A DNA stretch of 64,000 bases from Candidatus Spongiihabitans thiooxidans (GCA_001543005.1 LFLB01000008.1:62001-126000); one strand, 5' to 3'. Numbered from the stretch's first letter, positions 26,601-36,669 are shown. The notes: generated from the sequence alone by a model not told the origin. A program made the numbers and translations.

Positions 26601-27161
26601 ATGAAAATTTCGGCCTTTGATGCGCGCCTCGGCAATCTGTTGGAATATCACGACAAACTATGGCGCGTGCTCAAGAAAAACCATGTCAAACCCGGCAAAG
26701 GCGGCGCCTTCGTCCAGCTTGAGATGAAGTGTATCAGTGATGGCACTAAACTCAACGAGCGATTTCGCTCCGAGGATAAAATCGAGAAAGCCCGGGTCGA
26801 GCCACGCCGGATGCAGTATTTATACGCCGACGGCGTGTCGCATGTTTTTATGGATGTCGAAACCTACGAACAAATCGGGCTGGCGGCGGAAGATTTTGAA
26901 GCCCAGGCGCCTTTCTTGCTGCCGAATACCGAAGTGCACATCAACTTTCACAACGACATTCCCATCGGGGTCGAGCTACCGACCACGGTGGTGCTGCAAG
27001 TGAGCGACACCGACGGCGCGGTAAAAGGCCAAACCGCCTCAGGCGGCGGCAAACCAGCAACCCTCGAAACCGGCCACAAAGTAACCGTGCCGGTGTTCGT
27101 CAACGTCGGCGAAAAAATCAGAGTGAATACTGATACCGGCGCGTATATGGAGCGGGCTTAG
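26601..27161 (+). CDS. efp: Elongation factor P
   Basis: Rescues ribosomes stalled at polyproline. The ATG at 26601 gives 186 residues starting MKISAFDARLGNLLEYHDKLW, with HVKPGKGGAF bearing the modifiable Lys33 at the loop tip, and the C-terminal TLETGHKVTVPVFVNVGEKI. The frame is open for 36 codons upstream but that part has no EF-P sequence. The Lys (not Arg) at the tip points to lysine-type modification; no modifying enzyme gene is in this window. Confidence 0.95.
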   Translation: MKISAFDARLGNLLEYHDKLWRVLKKNHVKPGKGGAFVQLEMKCISDGTKLNERFRSEDKIEKARVEPRRMQYLYADGVSHVFMDVETYEQIGLAAEDFEAQAPFLLPNTEVHINFHNDIPIGVELPTTVVLQVSDTDGAVKGQTASGGGKPATLETGHKVTVPVFVNVGEKIRVNTDTGAYMERA

Positions 27162-27293
27162 GCGGGGAAAATCACCGCAGCGATTTTTATTTGTCTCATC
27201 CTTGAGACTCATCCCTTTCGGGGCTGAAATAACGGCGTGTGTCGAGATCGTGCGACTGAATGAGCCGGTGTCGGCAACCCAGCGGCGGATCGG

Positions 27294-28160
27294 TTACAGG
27301 TCAATTTCGGTGCACAGCGGAAAGTGATCGGACGCGATAACGTTGTCATCGACATAACAATCGTGTACCCGGTGTTGTAACGAGTTACTGACAAAACAAT
27401 AGTCCAGCCTGACCGGTTTACCGTTGAAATCGCTGGTGAAACCGCTACCGAGGTCATGCCCGGCGGCGCACCACGCATCGACAAAACCCCGCGGATTGGC
27501 AATGCGCCCGCCGTAGTCACTGCTCGGCCCGACCAGTAGATCGTACTCTGGGGAATTCGGCTGAAAGTTAAAATCGCCCAGCATAATCGCCTCGTCCGGG
27601 ACTATTTGCGAACCGGCACTCGCGCCATTTGCCCAATCGAAACCACGCAAGTCGCCGGAAACTGGCGCGCCTTCAAACACGGCGTTGCGATGAATAGACA
27701 ACAACGCCTCAACCTGCGGCAGCCGGGTGGCGCTCGACAGGTGGGTGAGATGGACCGAGTACAAACGCAGCAGACGAGTGCCGCATTGCACCGTAGCCTC
27801 AATCGTTGAACGCTGAATGCTTAACGCATCGGTGCTACCGTATTTTGGTAACAGGTGGTGTCGTGAGGTCAGAATCGGCTGGCGACTCAACAGCATATTA
27901 CCAAACTGGTGGCGCACGTTTTGTGTCGGCGTACCGCCGGCAACGTGCAAATCCACCCCGGCACCATATACCCAATAATAATCGCGCAAGCCCTCGGCGA
28001 TAACCCGTGCCTGATCGACATTGCCGCTGTGCGGACACCACCGCTCCACTTCCTGCAAGGCGATGATGTCGGCACCAGCGAGCTCATCGATGCTGCGTTC
28101 GAGGTCGATTTGATCGTCCTTTCCCTTGCCGTATTGAATATTGTAAGTAATGAATTTCAT
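27294..28160 (-). CDS. Endonuclease/exonuclease/phosphatase (EEP) family protein
   Basis: 288 residues of the DNase I-like fold. Active-site motifs are in order: TYNIQYG (N-terminal Asn), IIALQEVERW (metal-binding Glu), LGDFNFQPNSPEYDLL (Asp-Asn) and SDHFPLCTEI (Asp-His, C-terminal). No signal peptide. The family covers nucleases and phosphoesterases; the substrate cannot be read. Its start overlaps by 11 bases the open frame of the divergent methyltransferase, whose true start is probably further in. Confidence 0.87.
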   Translation of the reverse strand: MKFITYNIQYGKGKDDQIDLERSIDELAGADIIALQEVERWCPHSGNVDQARVIAEGLRDYYWVYGAGVDLHVAGGTPTQNVRHQFGNMLLSRQPILTSRHHLLPKYGSTDALSIQRSTIEATVQCGTRLLRLYSVHLTHLSSATRLPQVEALLSIHRNAVFEGAPVSGDLRGFDWANGASAGSQIVPDEAIMLGDFNFQPNSPEYDLLVGPSSDYGGRIANPRGFVDAWCAAGHDLGSGFTSDFNGKPVRLDYCFVSNSLQHRVHDCYVDDNVIASDHFPLCTEIDL

Positions 28161-28266
28161 CGGTTATTCATGTCTGCGCGCTGGTCGTCGAATTGTATAT
28201 AATGTCGGCTTTGGTAGCGCAAATATACAGAAAAATATATGGTATCCCGTTGCAGGTATAAAATCC

Positions 28267-29085
28267 ATGAATATAAAATCTATGAAACTGTATTCGCATA
28301 TTGATCGCGTATACAACGAGGTGGCGGAACTCGGTAAAACCGGCGACGATCGATTAACCGCTGCCGAGCTCAGCGAATTCGATCAAATGCATTACCATGG
28401 TACCGATGCCATGGACAATGCTATTCACATAATCGGCATTGACAAAAGCACCCGAGTGCTGGAAATTGGCTCTGGTTTTGGCGGGCCGGCTAGGCATATC
28501 GCACACAACACCGGCGCCCGAATCACCGCATTGGAATTGCAGTCTGATCAGAATAAGATGGCATCAGAGCTGACTGAGCGATGCGGTTTATCGACAAACC
28601 TGACTCATGTTTGTGGTGATATTCTGACTTACGATTGGCAACAACAACAATTTGACGCCATCGTTAGCTGGCTGGCGATTTTTCATATCCCTGAGCGCAA
28701 GCGACTGTTAGCGCTATCGGGCGATTTATTGCCATCGGGCGGGGTTTTTTACACCGAAGATCTGTTCAGCCGCCAACTGTTCAGCAATGAAGAACGAGCC
28801 GAATTGGCCAGAGGGCTTTATGCCAACCATCTGCCGGATCTGGAGACTTATCAATCAGAATTCGAACACGCCGGGTTCGCACTTGAACGAGTGGATGATA
28901 TGTCGGACGATTGGACCGATTTTACCACCGAGCGACTGAGTGATTATCGTGTCGGCCGAGCTCGGCATGTTCGTGTTCATGGAGAACCGACCTACTTTGC
29001 TATGGAAGAATTCTATGAATTGGTGAATCGTTACTTTTGTTCGGGTAAACTTGGCGGTATTCGCCTTTTGGCACGAAAGCCTTAA
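28267..29085 (+). CDS. SAM-dependent methyltransferase (class I)
   Basis: About 272 residues with the SAM-binding motif VLEIGSGFGGPARHIA and the acidic loop end ITALELQSDQNKMA. SFDQMHYHGT-like wording upstream (EFDQMHYHGTDAMDNAI) resembles sarcosine/dimethylglycine or small-molecule methyltransferases. The ATG at 28267 (MNIKSMKLYSHIDRVYNEV) is preferred; upstream codons to 28150 look non-coding. It precedes a branched-chain-type ABC importer on the same strand by about 80 bases and might act on the imported compound; that is inference. Confidence 0.82.
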   Translation: MNIKSMKLYSHIDRVYNEVAELGKTGDDRLTAAELSEFDQMHYHGTDAMDNAIHIIGIDKSTRVLEIGSGFGGPARHIAHNTGARITALELQSDQNKMASELTERCGLSTNLTHVCGDILTYDWQQQQFDAIVSWLAIFHIPERKRLLALSGDLLPSGGVFYTEDLFSRQLFSNEERAELARGLYANHLPDLETYQSEFEHAGFALERVDDMSDDWTDFTTERLSDYRVGRARHVRVHGEPTYFAMEEFYELVNRYFCSGKLGGIRLLARKP

Positions 29086-29164
29086 ACTATAGACTGAAAC
29101 GACAGCAGGCACAAAAAATATATATATTCCGACAACAGAAACTATTCGCTTATTGGAGAAAAAC

Positions 29165-30478
29165 ATGACCGCCAAACAGAACAAACCATTGATTGATTCC
29201 AATCGCCGCTCTACCCTTAAACAACTTGGCGTGCTGGCAGCGGCAGGCGCTGCTGCGCAATTTTCTCTTGGCATATCAAGGTTTGCCCATTCGGCGACTG
29301 GCGAGCCGATCAAGATTGGCGCGCAAATTCACCGTACCGGCATTGGCGCATCCTATGGGCGATGGTATGAGCGGGTAACCACTGCGGCGATCAAGCTGAT
29401 TAACGAACAGGGCGGTATCAATGGGCGACCAGTGGAATTGATTATTGAAGATGATGGCACCGACCCCAAGCGCGGCGCGGAAGTGGTGGAAAAATTTGCC
29501 ACGCTGCACAAGGTTGACGTTGCTTACGGAACCTTGTTTTCCCACGTCGTAATCGGCTCTTCGCCGCGCGCTGGAGAATTGAAGCTGCCCTATGTGGTGG
29601 TCTCGGAAGGTCACCATGTCGCATCGGGAAGCCTTAATCGATATGTTTTCCAGCCCGGGATTACCGATGTTAAGTCTCAGGTCATTTCCATGGCGCCGTG
29701 GATTTCCCAGAACCTCGGGAAAAAAGTGACCATGATTTTTCCTGATTTTGCATTTGGCCACAATCATCGAGATTATTTTTCAGCCGCAATCAAGGCGCAG
29801 GGCGGCGAGGTTGTGGCGCACATCGCCATTCCGCCCACCGAATCATCATTCACCCGTTATTTTCCTCGGATTCCTGCTTCAACCGAAGTGCTGTACCATG
29901 TGATGGTGGGGCCCGGCGTACTCACATTCGTCAAAGAACTGGGCCAGCATTTTGGCAATAATCGCCCGGAAATATTTGGCTTCATTGATTCCCTGGAAGC
30001 GGTTGACCTGTCCACGCCGCAACTCGAATTCCTCGAAGGCACTCACTTTTGGGAAGGCCATCCAAGATATGCTCAGCCCAATCAAACCGTCCATGATAAA
30101 TTTTATCGAACTGCCGTTGGTGTTGATAACAATGGCGCCAGCGTGGCTAATCCCAAAGATATATCGACCTATGCCCATATGTTCGGTTGCTGGGAGAGTC
30201 TTTTTATCATCAAGCAGGCAATGGAATTGAGTGGTTATAACGGTCAAACTGCCGCAGATAAACGGGGCTTTGTCGAGGCCATGGAGTCGTTGACCGTCTT
30301 TGAAGAAGGTCGCGAGCATCCGCAGGGCAGGAAAATTTTTAACGGTAAAATCCATCAATGTTTTGGCCATCAACACATTTCCAAAGTCGAAGGCGGTCGT
30401 CTTAATGTGGTGCATACCACCGCCATTGAAGACGGCTTGTACGAACCAGAGGCGGATTACACCAAGATGGCCTTATAA
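29165..30478 (+). CDS. ABC transporter substrate-binding protein (branched-chain amino acid/amide type)
   Basis: About 437 residues with a twin-arginine-like leader (SNRRSTLKQLGVLAAAGAAA, residues 12-31), then IKIGAQIHRTGIGASYG and the type I periplasmic-binding fold (Peripla_BP_6) with INEQGGINGRPVELIIEDDG. The ATG at 29165 follows a TTGGAGAA ribosome binding site. It is the periplasmic receptor for the livHMGF-type genes that follow. Related proteins bind branched-chain amino acids, amides or urea; ligand unknown. Confidence 0.92.
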   Translation: MTAKQNKPLIDSNRRSTLKQLGVLAAAGAAAQFSLGISRFAHSATGEPIKIGAQIHRTGIGASYGRWYERVTTAAIKLINEQGGINGRPVELIIEDDGTDPKRGAEVVEKFATLHKVDVAYGTLFSHVVIGSSPRAGELKLPYVVVSEGHHVASGSLNRYVFQPGITDVKSQVISMAPWISQNLGKKVTMIFPDFAFGHNHRDYFSAAIKAQGGEVVAHIAIPPTESSFTRYFPRIPASTEVLYHVMVGPGVLTFVKELGQHFGNNRPEIFGFIDSLEAVDLSTPQLEFLEGTHFWEGHPRYAQPNQTVHDKFYRTAVGVDNNGASVANPKDISTYAHMFGCWESLFIIKQAMELSGYNGQTAADKRGFVEAMESLTVFEEGREHPQGRKIFNGKIHQCFGHQHISKVEGGRLNVVHTTAIEDGLYEPEADYTKMAL

Positions 30479-30540
30479 CCCTTATTAACTCATCTGGTGA
30501 GTAGTTGATGAAAGCCGCCCCGCTACCCACACGTGGACTT

Positions 30541-30572
30541 CTGCTGGATGCCGGATCAAGTCCAGCATGACG
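30541..30572. repeat. Dispersed 'GGATCAAGTCC' palindromic repeat
   Basis: The stretch containing GGATGCCGGATCAAGTCCAG matches the widespread intergenic repeat that translates on one strand as HAGLDPASS. It lies between the binding protein and livH. Such copies are usually found many times in a genome; only one is in this window. Confidence 0.6.
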
Positions 30573-30620
30573 CCGCCGGATTGACAGGATCGTACTGATA
30601 AATTTTATAAGCAATTTTCA

Positions 30621-31571
30621 TTGGATTTCGGCCCCTTCCTTTTTCTAGCAAGCCTTGAAGGGCTGGTGCAGGCGGCAGTGCTTTGCCTGACCGCGCTGGG
30701 ACTTTGCCTGGTTTTTGGGGTAATGCGGGTGGTTAACGTGGCCCACGGCGAGTTTTTTATGTTGGGTGCGGTATTGGCGTGGTGGATTACCAACCTGATA
30801 TCCACACATCCCGCACTGGGATTTGTGGCCGCTCTGATTATCGCGCCTGTTATGGTCGGCCTCATCGCATTTTGCGCCGATCGGTTAATACTCAAACGCT
30901 TGAGCTACAACCCTGAAGCAACCATTGTCGCCACGATTGGCTTGTTGTATGTCATACAACAAACCGTGTTAATTACATTCGGCGCCGATGCCAGAGCGGT
31001 CAATGCCCCGTTTTATTTCCGCGTGCAGTTTCCCTGGTTTGGTTATTCCGGCTATAAGCTGCTGGTCATTGTCGCTGCAGCGCTTATTTTACTGGGCGCC
31101 TGGTTTGTTATCACCCGCACCCGGGTTGGACTGATGATGCGCGCAACCCAGTATGACCGGGAGATGGCGCAATCGTTTGGCATTCCGGTGGAGCGCGTTT
31201 ATACCGTGGTATTTGCCGTGGGCGCCATGTTCGCTGCGGTCGGGGCGATTCTGGTAGTCCCCATACGACAAGCGCACTATCTCATGGGACTCGATCCATT
31301 GTTGCTTTCGTTTATCGTGGTCATTATCGGCGGCCTTGGCAGTATTCGCGGCACCGTGGCTGCGGCTATATTGATTGGCATGAGCGACGGGATCATATCG
31401 GTATTCTTTTCCCCGACTCTGGCAAAAATGGTATCGACCACACTGGTCGCCTTTATCCTGGTATTCAAGCCAGAAGGTTTGTTTGGCCCTTCTGTTGTCA
31501 ATTTCAGGATATACCCAAACCATAAAGGGCATAAAGGGTATAAACGTCACCTTCGATTAAATAAAAAATAG
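30621..31571 (+). CDS. livH: Branched-chain amino acid-type ABC permease LivH
   Basis: 316 residues with eight or so hydrophobic segments and the LivH signature AHGEFFMLGAVLAWW near residue 45, plus GGLGSIRGTVAAAILIG, the coupling region. TTG start at 30621. After the normal end (FKPEGLFGP) the protein carries about 22 extra residues, YPNHKGHKGYKRHLRLNKK among them, encoded by DNA similar to the 23-bp repeat seen near uvrC. Pairs with LivM; substrate is not certain. Confidence 0.9.
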   Translation: MDFGPFLFLASLEGLVQAAVLCLTALGLCLVFGVMRVVNVAHGEFFMLGAVLAWWITNLISTHPALGFVAALIIAPVMVGLIAFCADRLILKRLSYNPEATIVATIGLLYVIQQTVLITFGADARAVNAPFYFRVQFPWFGYSGYKLLVIVAAALILLGAWFVITRTRVGLMMRATQYDREMAQSFGIPVERVYTVVFAVGAMFAAVGAILVVPIRQAHYLMGLDPLLLSFIVVIIGGLGSIRGTVAAAILIGMSDGIISVFFSPTLAKMVSTTLVAFILVFKPEGLFGPSVVNFRIYPNHKGHKGYKRHLRLNKK

Positions 31572-31643
31572 ACTTACAGAGGGTTATGCGTAATACAAAG
31601 AGCCAAATGATTGAAGCGGGCACCAAATCAGGATGACCTCAAC

Positions 31644-32621
31644 ATGACACCAGCCAAGATAAACAGCGGCAACAGTAGAAAAATAATCAGTTTGCATCTG
31701 GCGGTTATTGTGATTTTATTTTTATTGCAGTTCGTACTGCCTGAATATCATCACCTGACGATGACCAGAATTATGATTCTGGCGATATTTGCCATGGGGT
31801 ATAACGTGTTATTCGGCTACACCGGTTTGCTCAGCCTCGGTCATGCCATGTTTTTCGGTGCCGGGCTTTATGGTGCGGGCTTGACCGCCTATCATCTGGG
31901 TTGGAGTGTGCCACTGGCATTTGCCAGCGGCATCATCGCCGGTGCGTTGCTGTCATTGCTGGTCGGATGTATTGCCTTGCGTACCACCGGGGTGGCATTC
32001 ATGATTGTTACCATGATGCTTGCTCAAGTCGCCTATCTGGCGACACTCTATTTCACACGTTATACCCGAGGCGATGAGGGATTGGTGTTATCGCAAGCGT
32101 CTCGAAGTTTTGAGTTTTTCGGTGCCACCGTGGATCTCACCAATCCATCAACCCGATACAACCTGTCCCTCGCATTGCTTGGCATCACCATGTCCATCAT
32201 CTATCGCTTGGTGCGCGGAAAAACCGGACGCGCGCTAGTTGCTATTCGGGAAAACGAGCCGCGCGCGCAAATGCTCGGATACAACACCTTCGCGATTAAA
32301 CTGAAAGCGTTGCTGGTATCCGGTACCCTGTCAGCCACTGCTGGCGCCACCTTTGCATTGCTGTTTGCCTACATTGGATCGTCCTTTACCACCATCCAGT
32401 ACTCCATCGATGCGTTATTGTTTACCTTATTGGGCGGTCCGGGAACGGTGCTTGGCCCGGCGCTGGGCACATTCCTGATGTTTTATCTGGTCGATATCGC
32501 CAGCCAATACACCACCGCGTATTTGCTGGTCACCGGCCTCGCGCTTATTTTTCTGGTGCTTTATTTTCCCAAGGGAATTCTCGGCACGATCAAACACAGG
32601 TGGCTACCGTGGTTGCCATGA
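31644..32621 (+). CDS. livM: Branched-chain amino acid-type ABC permease LivM
   Basis: About 325 residues, polytopic, with the LivM hallmarks GLLSLGHAMFFGAGLYGAG near residue 60 and GPGTVLGPALGTFL near the C-terminus, where the ATPase docks. The ATG at 31644 (MTPAKINSG) is preferred to a TTG at 31611. Its stop overlaps the livG start by four bases (ATGA). Confidence 0.92.
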   Translation: MTPAKINSGNSRKIISLHLAVIVILFLLQFVLPEYHHLTMTRIMILAIFAMGYNVLFGYTGLLSLGHAMFFGAGLYGAGLTAYHLGWSVPLAFASGIIAGALLSLLVGCIALRTTGVAFMIVTMMLAQVAYLATLYFTRYTRGDEGLVLSQASRSFEFFGATVDLTNPSTRYNLSLALLGITMSIIYRLVRGKTGRALVAIRENEPRAQMLGYNTFAIKLKALLVSGTLSATAGATFALLFAYIGSSFTTIQYSIDALLFTLLGGPGTVLGPALGTFLMFYLVDIASQYTTAYLLVTGLALIFLVLYFPKGILGTIKHRWLPWLP

Positions 32622-33349
32622 AATTATTAAGGGCGCACAATTTATCGAAGTCGTTCGGCGGCGTGCAGGCCGTGCAAGATGTGGATTTTGATCTTGAACA
32701 AGGTGAAATACGCGCCATCATTGGCGCCAATGGCGCCGGCAAAACCACCTTTGTCAGCCTGTTATCGGGGCGCATAACCGCAACCGCCGGTACCATCGAA
32801 TTTCGCGGCCAGGATATCACCGACTTGCCGATTCACAAAAGAGTGCGTAAGGGGATCGCCTATACCTTTCAAATCACCAGTATTTTCCCCAACCTCACGG
32901 TTCTCGAAAATGCGGCGATTGCAGCACAAAATCGTTTCCACGCCAGCCCAGCTACAATTCCCACGGACGGCCACCCGGATATTTACCGTAACGCTAACGC
33001 GGCATTACAGCAGGTCGGCATCACCGCTCTGCAAGATGAACCTGCAGGCGCAATCGCCTATGGGCATCAACGCTTGCTTGAAGTGGCGATGGGATTGGCA
33101 TTAAATCCATTGTTGCTGATCTTTGATGAGCCCACCCAGGGGTTGTCCGACGCTGAAATCCAGGATTTTTGCAAGCTGGTTAAACAGATTAATCAATCCA
33201 CGACCGTGTTGTTGATTGAACATAATATGTCGGTGGTCATGTCATTGGCGCATCGTATAACGGTGTTTGATCGTGGTCAGGTATTGGCTCAGGGCAGCCC
33301 CGACCAAATTCGCAACAATGCCAATGTGCAGGCAGCGTATCTTGGTTGA
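32618..33349 (+). CDS. livG: Branched-chain amino acid-type ABC ATPase LivG
   Basis: 243 residues: Walker A GANGAGKTTFVSLLSG, Walker B LLIFDEPTQGLSD, and the degenerate signature IAYGHQRLLEVAMGL usual for LivG. ATG overlapping the livM stop is chosen over an upstream GTG at 32600. Works with LivF to drive transport from the cytoplasmic face. Confidence 0.92.
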   Translation: MKLLRAHNLSKSFGGVQAVQDVDFDLEQGEIRAIIGANGAGKTTFVSLLSGRITATAGTIEFRGQDITDLPIHKRVRKGIAYTFQITSIFPNLTVLENAAIAAQNRFHASPATIPTDGHPDIYRNANAALQQVGITALQDEPAGAIAYGHQRLLEVAMGLALNPLLLIFDEPTQGLSDAEIQDFCKLVKQINQSTTVLLIEHNMSVVMSLAHRITVFDRGQVLAQGSPDQIRNNANVQAAYLG

Positions 33350-33364
33350 TAATGATCACTTCGC

Positions 33365-34111
33365 ATGATGCTAAAGATTGAACAGCTCAATGCGTATTAC
33401 GGTACGGTACAGGTATTGCGCGACTTTAGTCTCAGTCTAGGTGCCGGGGAAGTGCTTTGCCTGTTCGGACGCAATGGCGCCGGTAAAACCACGGCATTGA
33501 AATCGATTATGGGACTGGTGCAACGCACTGGCTCAATCACGGTGAAGGGTGAAGAACTGGTCAATCTGGCAGCGCATTTAATACCCAGGCGCGGAATCGG
33601 TTATGTGCCTCAGGGACGGCGGCTGTTTGCCGAGTTGACGGTGGCGGAAAATATGACCATTGGTTTAATGGCGCGGGGTTTAATGACGAGCGGCATAATG
33701 ACAAAAGACAGAGCCGCCGAAACCCGCAAAAAAGTGCTGGCACTGTTTCCGCCGCTGGCATCCCGCCTGAATCAGGTTGCCGCGACGCTAAGCGGGGGTG
33801 AGCAGCAGATGTTGGCAATGGCGCGCGCCCTCTGTCTCGAGCCCCGTGTGTTGTTGTTGGATGAGCCGACCGAAGGGCTGATGCCGTCGATGCTCGCAAC
33901 CATACGTGAAGTTATCATGGCGCTTCGCCATCGGGGCGTGGCGATATTGCTGGTCGAGCAACGGGTTGAAGCGGTATTGCCGGTTGCGGATCGGGTTGCG
34001 TTTATCGAAAATGGGCGTATCAAAGATGTGGTTGGGGTCGAACAATTAAGCGAAAACCACGGACGGCTGCACAAAAAATACATCGGCAAATACATCGGCA
34101 TCAGTCAATAA
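33365..34111 (+). CDS. livF: Branched-chain amino acid-type ABC ATPase LivF
   Basis: 248 residues: Walker A GRNGAGKTTALKSIMG, signature LSGGEQQMLAMARAL, Walker B LLLDEPTEGLMP. The GIGYVPQGRRLFAELTVAEN segment is typical LivF. A short insertion (MARGLMTSGIMTKDRA) follows the Q-loop region. Last gene of the importer operon, 15 bases after livG. Confidence 0.92.
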   Translation: MMLKIEQLNAYYGTVQVLRDFSLSLGAGEVLCLFGRNGAGKTTALKSIMGLVQRTGSITVKGEELVNLAAHLIPRRGIGYVPQGRRLFAELTVAENMTIGLMARGLMTSGIMTKDRAAETRKKVLALFPPLASRLNQVAATLSGGEQQMLAMARALCLEPRVLLLDEPTEGLMPSMLATIREVIMALRHRGVAILLVEQRVEAVLPVADRVAFIENGRIKDVVGVEQLSENHGRLHKKYIGKYIGISQ

Positions 34112-34156
34112 TTTCAGCGCAATATTTTTATCCGACGAAAAGAGACAGATGGCAAG

Positions 34157-34807
34157 TTATAAGGCATCTACTACGCGCACCCCGGCTTGTTGCATCGCTT
34201 TTAATTGCGCTTGAAGAGAGCCTTCAAGATCGATGGCGGCGCAGGCCGACAACACCACGGTTGCATCAAGACCGAGGCGCACGGCATCAATTGCAGACCA
34301 GGCAACGCAAAAATCTGTTGCCAGCCCGGCCAGCACCAGCTTCGAAATCCCTCTATCCTTCAGGTATCCGTACAGTCCGGTTGCGGTCGATTGATCGTTC
34401 TCATAAAACGCCGAATAACTGTCGATTTCCGCACGAAAGCCTTTTCGCACCACCAATTGCGCTCGGTTGCAATCCAGCTCAGCATGAAATTCAGCGCCGT
34501 GAGTGCCTTGTACGCAATGGGCCGGCCACAGGGTCTGCCGCAGAGTCTGATTGCCATAGGATAAGGGGATGGTTTCAAAGGGCGATTTTCCAGGCTGATT
34601 GTCGGCGAAACTGACGTGCTCCGATGGATGCCAGTCCTGGGTCAGGATGATGTTGGAAAACAGGTTGGATAATGCGTTGATTGGGGGCACCACCCGATCG
34701 CCATTTGCCACTGCCAGCGCACCCGCAGGGCAAAAATCATTCTGAACATCAACGACTATTAAGGCGGTATCTGCGCTGGATGGGTCGATCAGATGTGGGT
34801 CGATCAT
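34157..34807 (-). CDS. pncA: Nicotinamidase
   Basis: 216 residues of the isochorismatase fold. Catalytic Asp20 in VVDVQNDFCPAGAL, metal-binding DWHPSEHVSF, the conserved Lys in VVRKGF, and the nucleophilic Cys in GLATDFCVAWSA are all present, in the right order for PncA. It hydrolyses nicotinamide to nicotinate for NAD salvage. Convergent with livF. Confidence 0.92.
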   Translation of the reverse strand: MIDPHLIDPSSADTALIVVDVQNDFCPAGALAVANGDRVVPPINALSNLFSNIILTQDWHPSEHVSFADNQPGKSPFETIPLSYGNQTLRQTLWPAHCVQGTHGAEFHAELDCNRAQLVVRKGFRAEIDSYSAFYENDQSTATGLYGYLKDRGISKLVLAGLATDFCVAWSAIDAVRLGLDATVVLSACAAIDLEGSLQAQLKAMQQAGVRVVDAL

Positions 34808-34916
34808 GAAACTGGTCTGTTCGGTTTTTTAATTATGACGAGCAAAATATTGTACACTAATCTATATTTTCTGTATTTTTCATTTTTCGCATAAACCAAA
34901 AAGCATGAGGAGCACC

Positions 34917-36545
34917 ATGAAATTACCTTCCACTAAATTCGGCATCGGCATTCTTGCGGCACTGATCATCGCGGCGGTGGGCATCGCCGCTTTCTTCGGC
35001 TTGCGCGACGCGCCGCCCGCATCGTCTCCCGGCACGACCGCGGCCTTGCCGAGCGGCGCCAAAACCCTCAACCTGGCCTACGATGCCGACCCGGTTTCCC
35101 TGGATCTGCATGAACAATTGTCCGGCGGCACGCTACAGTTTTCCCATATGGTGTGCGATCCTTTGATTCGCTGGAATCAGGATTTAGGATTCGACGCGCG
35201 GGTTGCAAGCAGCTGGAAACGTCGCAACGATACCACGGTGCGATTTAATTTACGCCAAGGCGTTAAGTTTCATTCGGGCCGCGAGATGACCGCCAAGGAT
35301 GTGAAGTTCACTTTTGATCGATTAAAAGAAAGCGAGGACTTCAAGGGCATCTTCGCCAATTTCGCCGAGGCGCGCGTCATCGACGACCACACCATCGACC
35401 TCATCACCGACGGCCCCTACCCGCTGGTGGAACATACCGCAACCTACATTTTCCCTCTGGACAGCGAATTTTACACCGGCACCGACGAGCGTGGCCGAGA
35501 TAAGGGGGGAATTATTAAACACGGTGATTCTTTCGCCTCTGCCAACATTTCCTGCACCGGCCCCTACACGGTCTCTGCGCGCGAACAAGGCGTCAAGGTG
35601 GTATTCGATCGTTTCGCCGATTACTGGGATACCGATTCACCGGGCAATGTCGATCGGATTGTGTTCACCCCAATCAAGGAAAATCCAACCCGGGTTGCGG
35701 CGCTGTTGTCCGGCGATATTGATTTTGCCGCACCGATTCCGCCGACCGATCTGGAGCGCATCGACAGCAGCGACACCGTTGACCTGGTCACCATGAGCGG
35801 CACGCGCATCATCACCTTCCAACTGAATCAGGAGCGCAAGCCGGAATTTGCCGATGTGCGGGTGCGCCAGGCGATTGTGCATGCGATCAACAATGCCGGC
35901 ATTGTCGAGAAAATTATGAAGAACTTCGGCACCGCCGCGGCCCAGCAGAGCCCGAAGGGATACCTGGGCTATAACCCGGCCCTGAAACCGCGCTATGACC
36001 TGCAAAAAGCCAAGGCGTTGATGACCGAAGCCGGCCATGCCGACGGTTTCACCGTCACCATGATGGCGCCCAACAATCGCTATGTGAACGATGCCAAAAT
36101 TGCCGAAGCGGTGGCCGGCATGCTCGCCAAGATCAATATTCGGGTCGATCTGACCACCATGCCAAAAGCCCAGTATTGGCCCAAGTATGACGAGCGCGCT
36201 GCGGACATTTTAATGATTGGTTGGCATTCCGACACCGAAGACTCGGCAAACTTCAGCGAGTTCCTGACCATGACCCCGGACGAGGAAACCGGCTACGGGC
36301 AATACAACAGCGGCAATTACTCCAACGCCGAAGTTGACCGGCTGGTACTCGACAGCGCCAAGCAGACCGACGCCGCCGAGCGCGCGAAAATGCTACAACG
36401 GGTCGAGCAAATCCTGCACGACGAAGCCGCCTTCGTGCCGCTGCACTGGCAGGATCGCGCCTGGGCCGCGAGAAAAGGCGTGCATATTGACAAGATTGTC
36501 AATGTCATGAATTTCCCCTATCTCGGCGATTTGGTGATGGACTAG
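34917..36545 (+). CDS. Peptide-type ABC transporter substrate-binding protein (SBP family 5)
   Basis: About 542 residues with a hydrophobic N-terminal segment (GIGILAALIIAAVGIAAFFG) that may remain as an anchor, then LAYDADPVSLDLHEQ and FNLRQGVKFHSGREMTAKDV, the SBP_bac_5 signature. ATG at 34917 follows GAGGAGC; an upstream ATG at 34905 is part of that site. It is the natural receptor for the permease genes at 38543 onward, from which it is cut off by about 2 kb of AT-rich DNA. Confidence 0.92.
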   Translation: MKLPSTKFGIGILAALIIAAVGIAAFFGLRDAPPASSPGTTAALPSGAKTLNLAYDADPVSLDLHEQLSGGTLQFSHMVCDPLIRWNQDLGFDARVASSWKRRNDTTVRFNLRQGVKFHSGREMTAKDVKFTFDRLKESEDFKGIFANFAEARVIDDHTIDLITDGPYPLVEHTATYIFPLDSEFYTGTDERGRDKGGIIKHGDSFASANISCTGPYTVSAREQGVKVVFDRFADYWDTDSPGNVDRIVFTPIKENPTRVAALLSGDIDFAAPIPPTDLERIDSSDTVDLVTMSGTRIITFQLNQERKPEFADVRVRQAIVHAINNAGIVEKIMKNFGTAAAQQSPKGYLGYNPALKPRYDLQKAKALMTEAGHADGFTVTMMAPNNRYVNDAKIAEAVAGMLAKINIRVDLTTMPKAQYWPKYDERAADILMIGWHSDTEDSANFSEFLTMTPDEETGYGQYNSGNYSNAEVDRLVLDSAKQTDAAERAKMLQRVEQILHDEAAFVPLHWQDRAWAARKGVHIDKIVNVMNFPYLGDLVMD

Positions 36546-36669
36546 AGCAAACTGTTTTCTGGTGGGAAGGCGTGCCGGTAGTGTGCTTTCTCACGATTTT
36601 ATCCAGCGCACAAGCATGGATTTTTCTCCCATCGTTCGCGTTCAAACAACATAACTCGCAACACCATCT

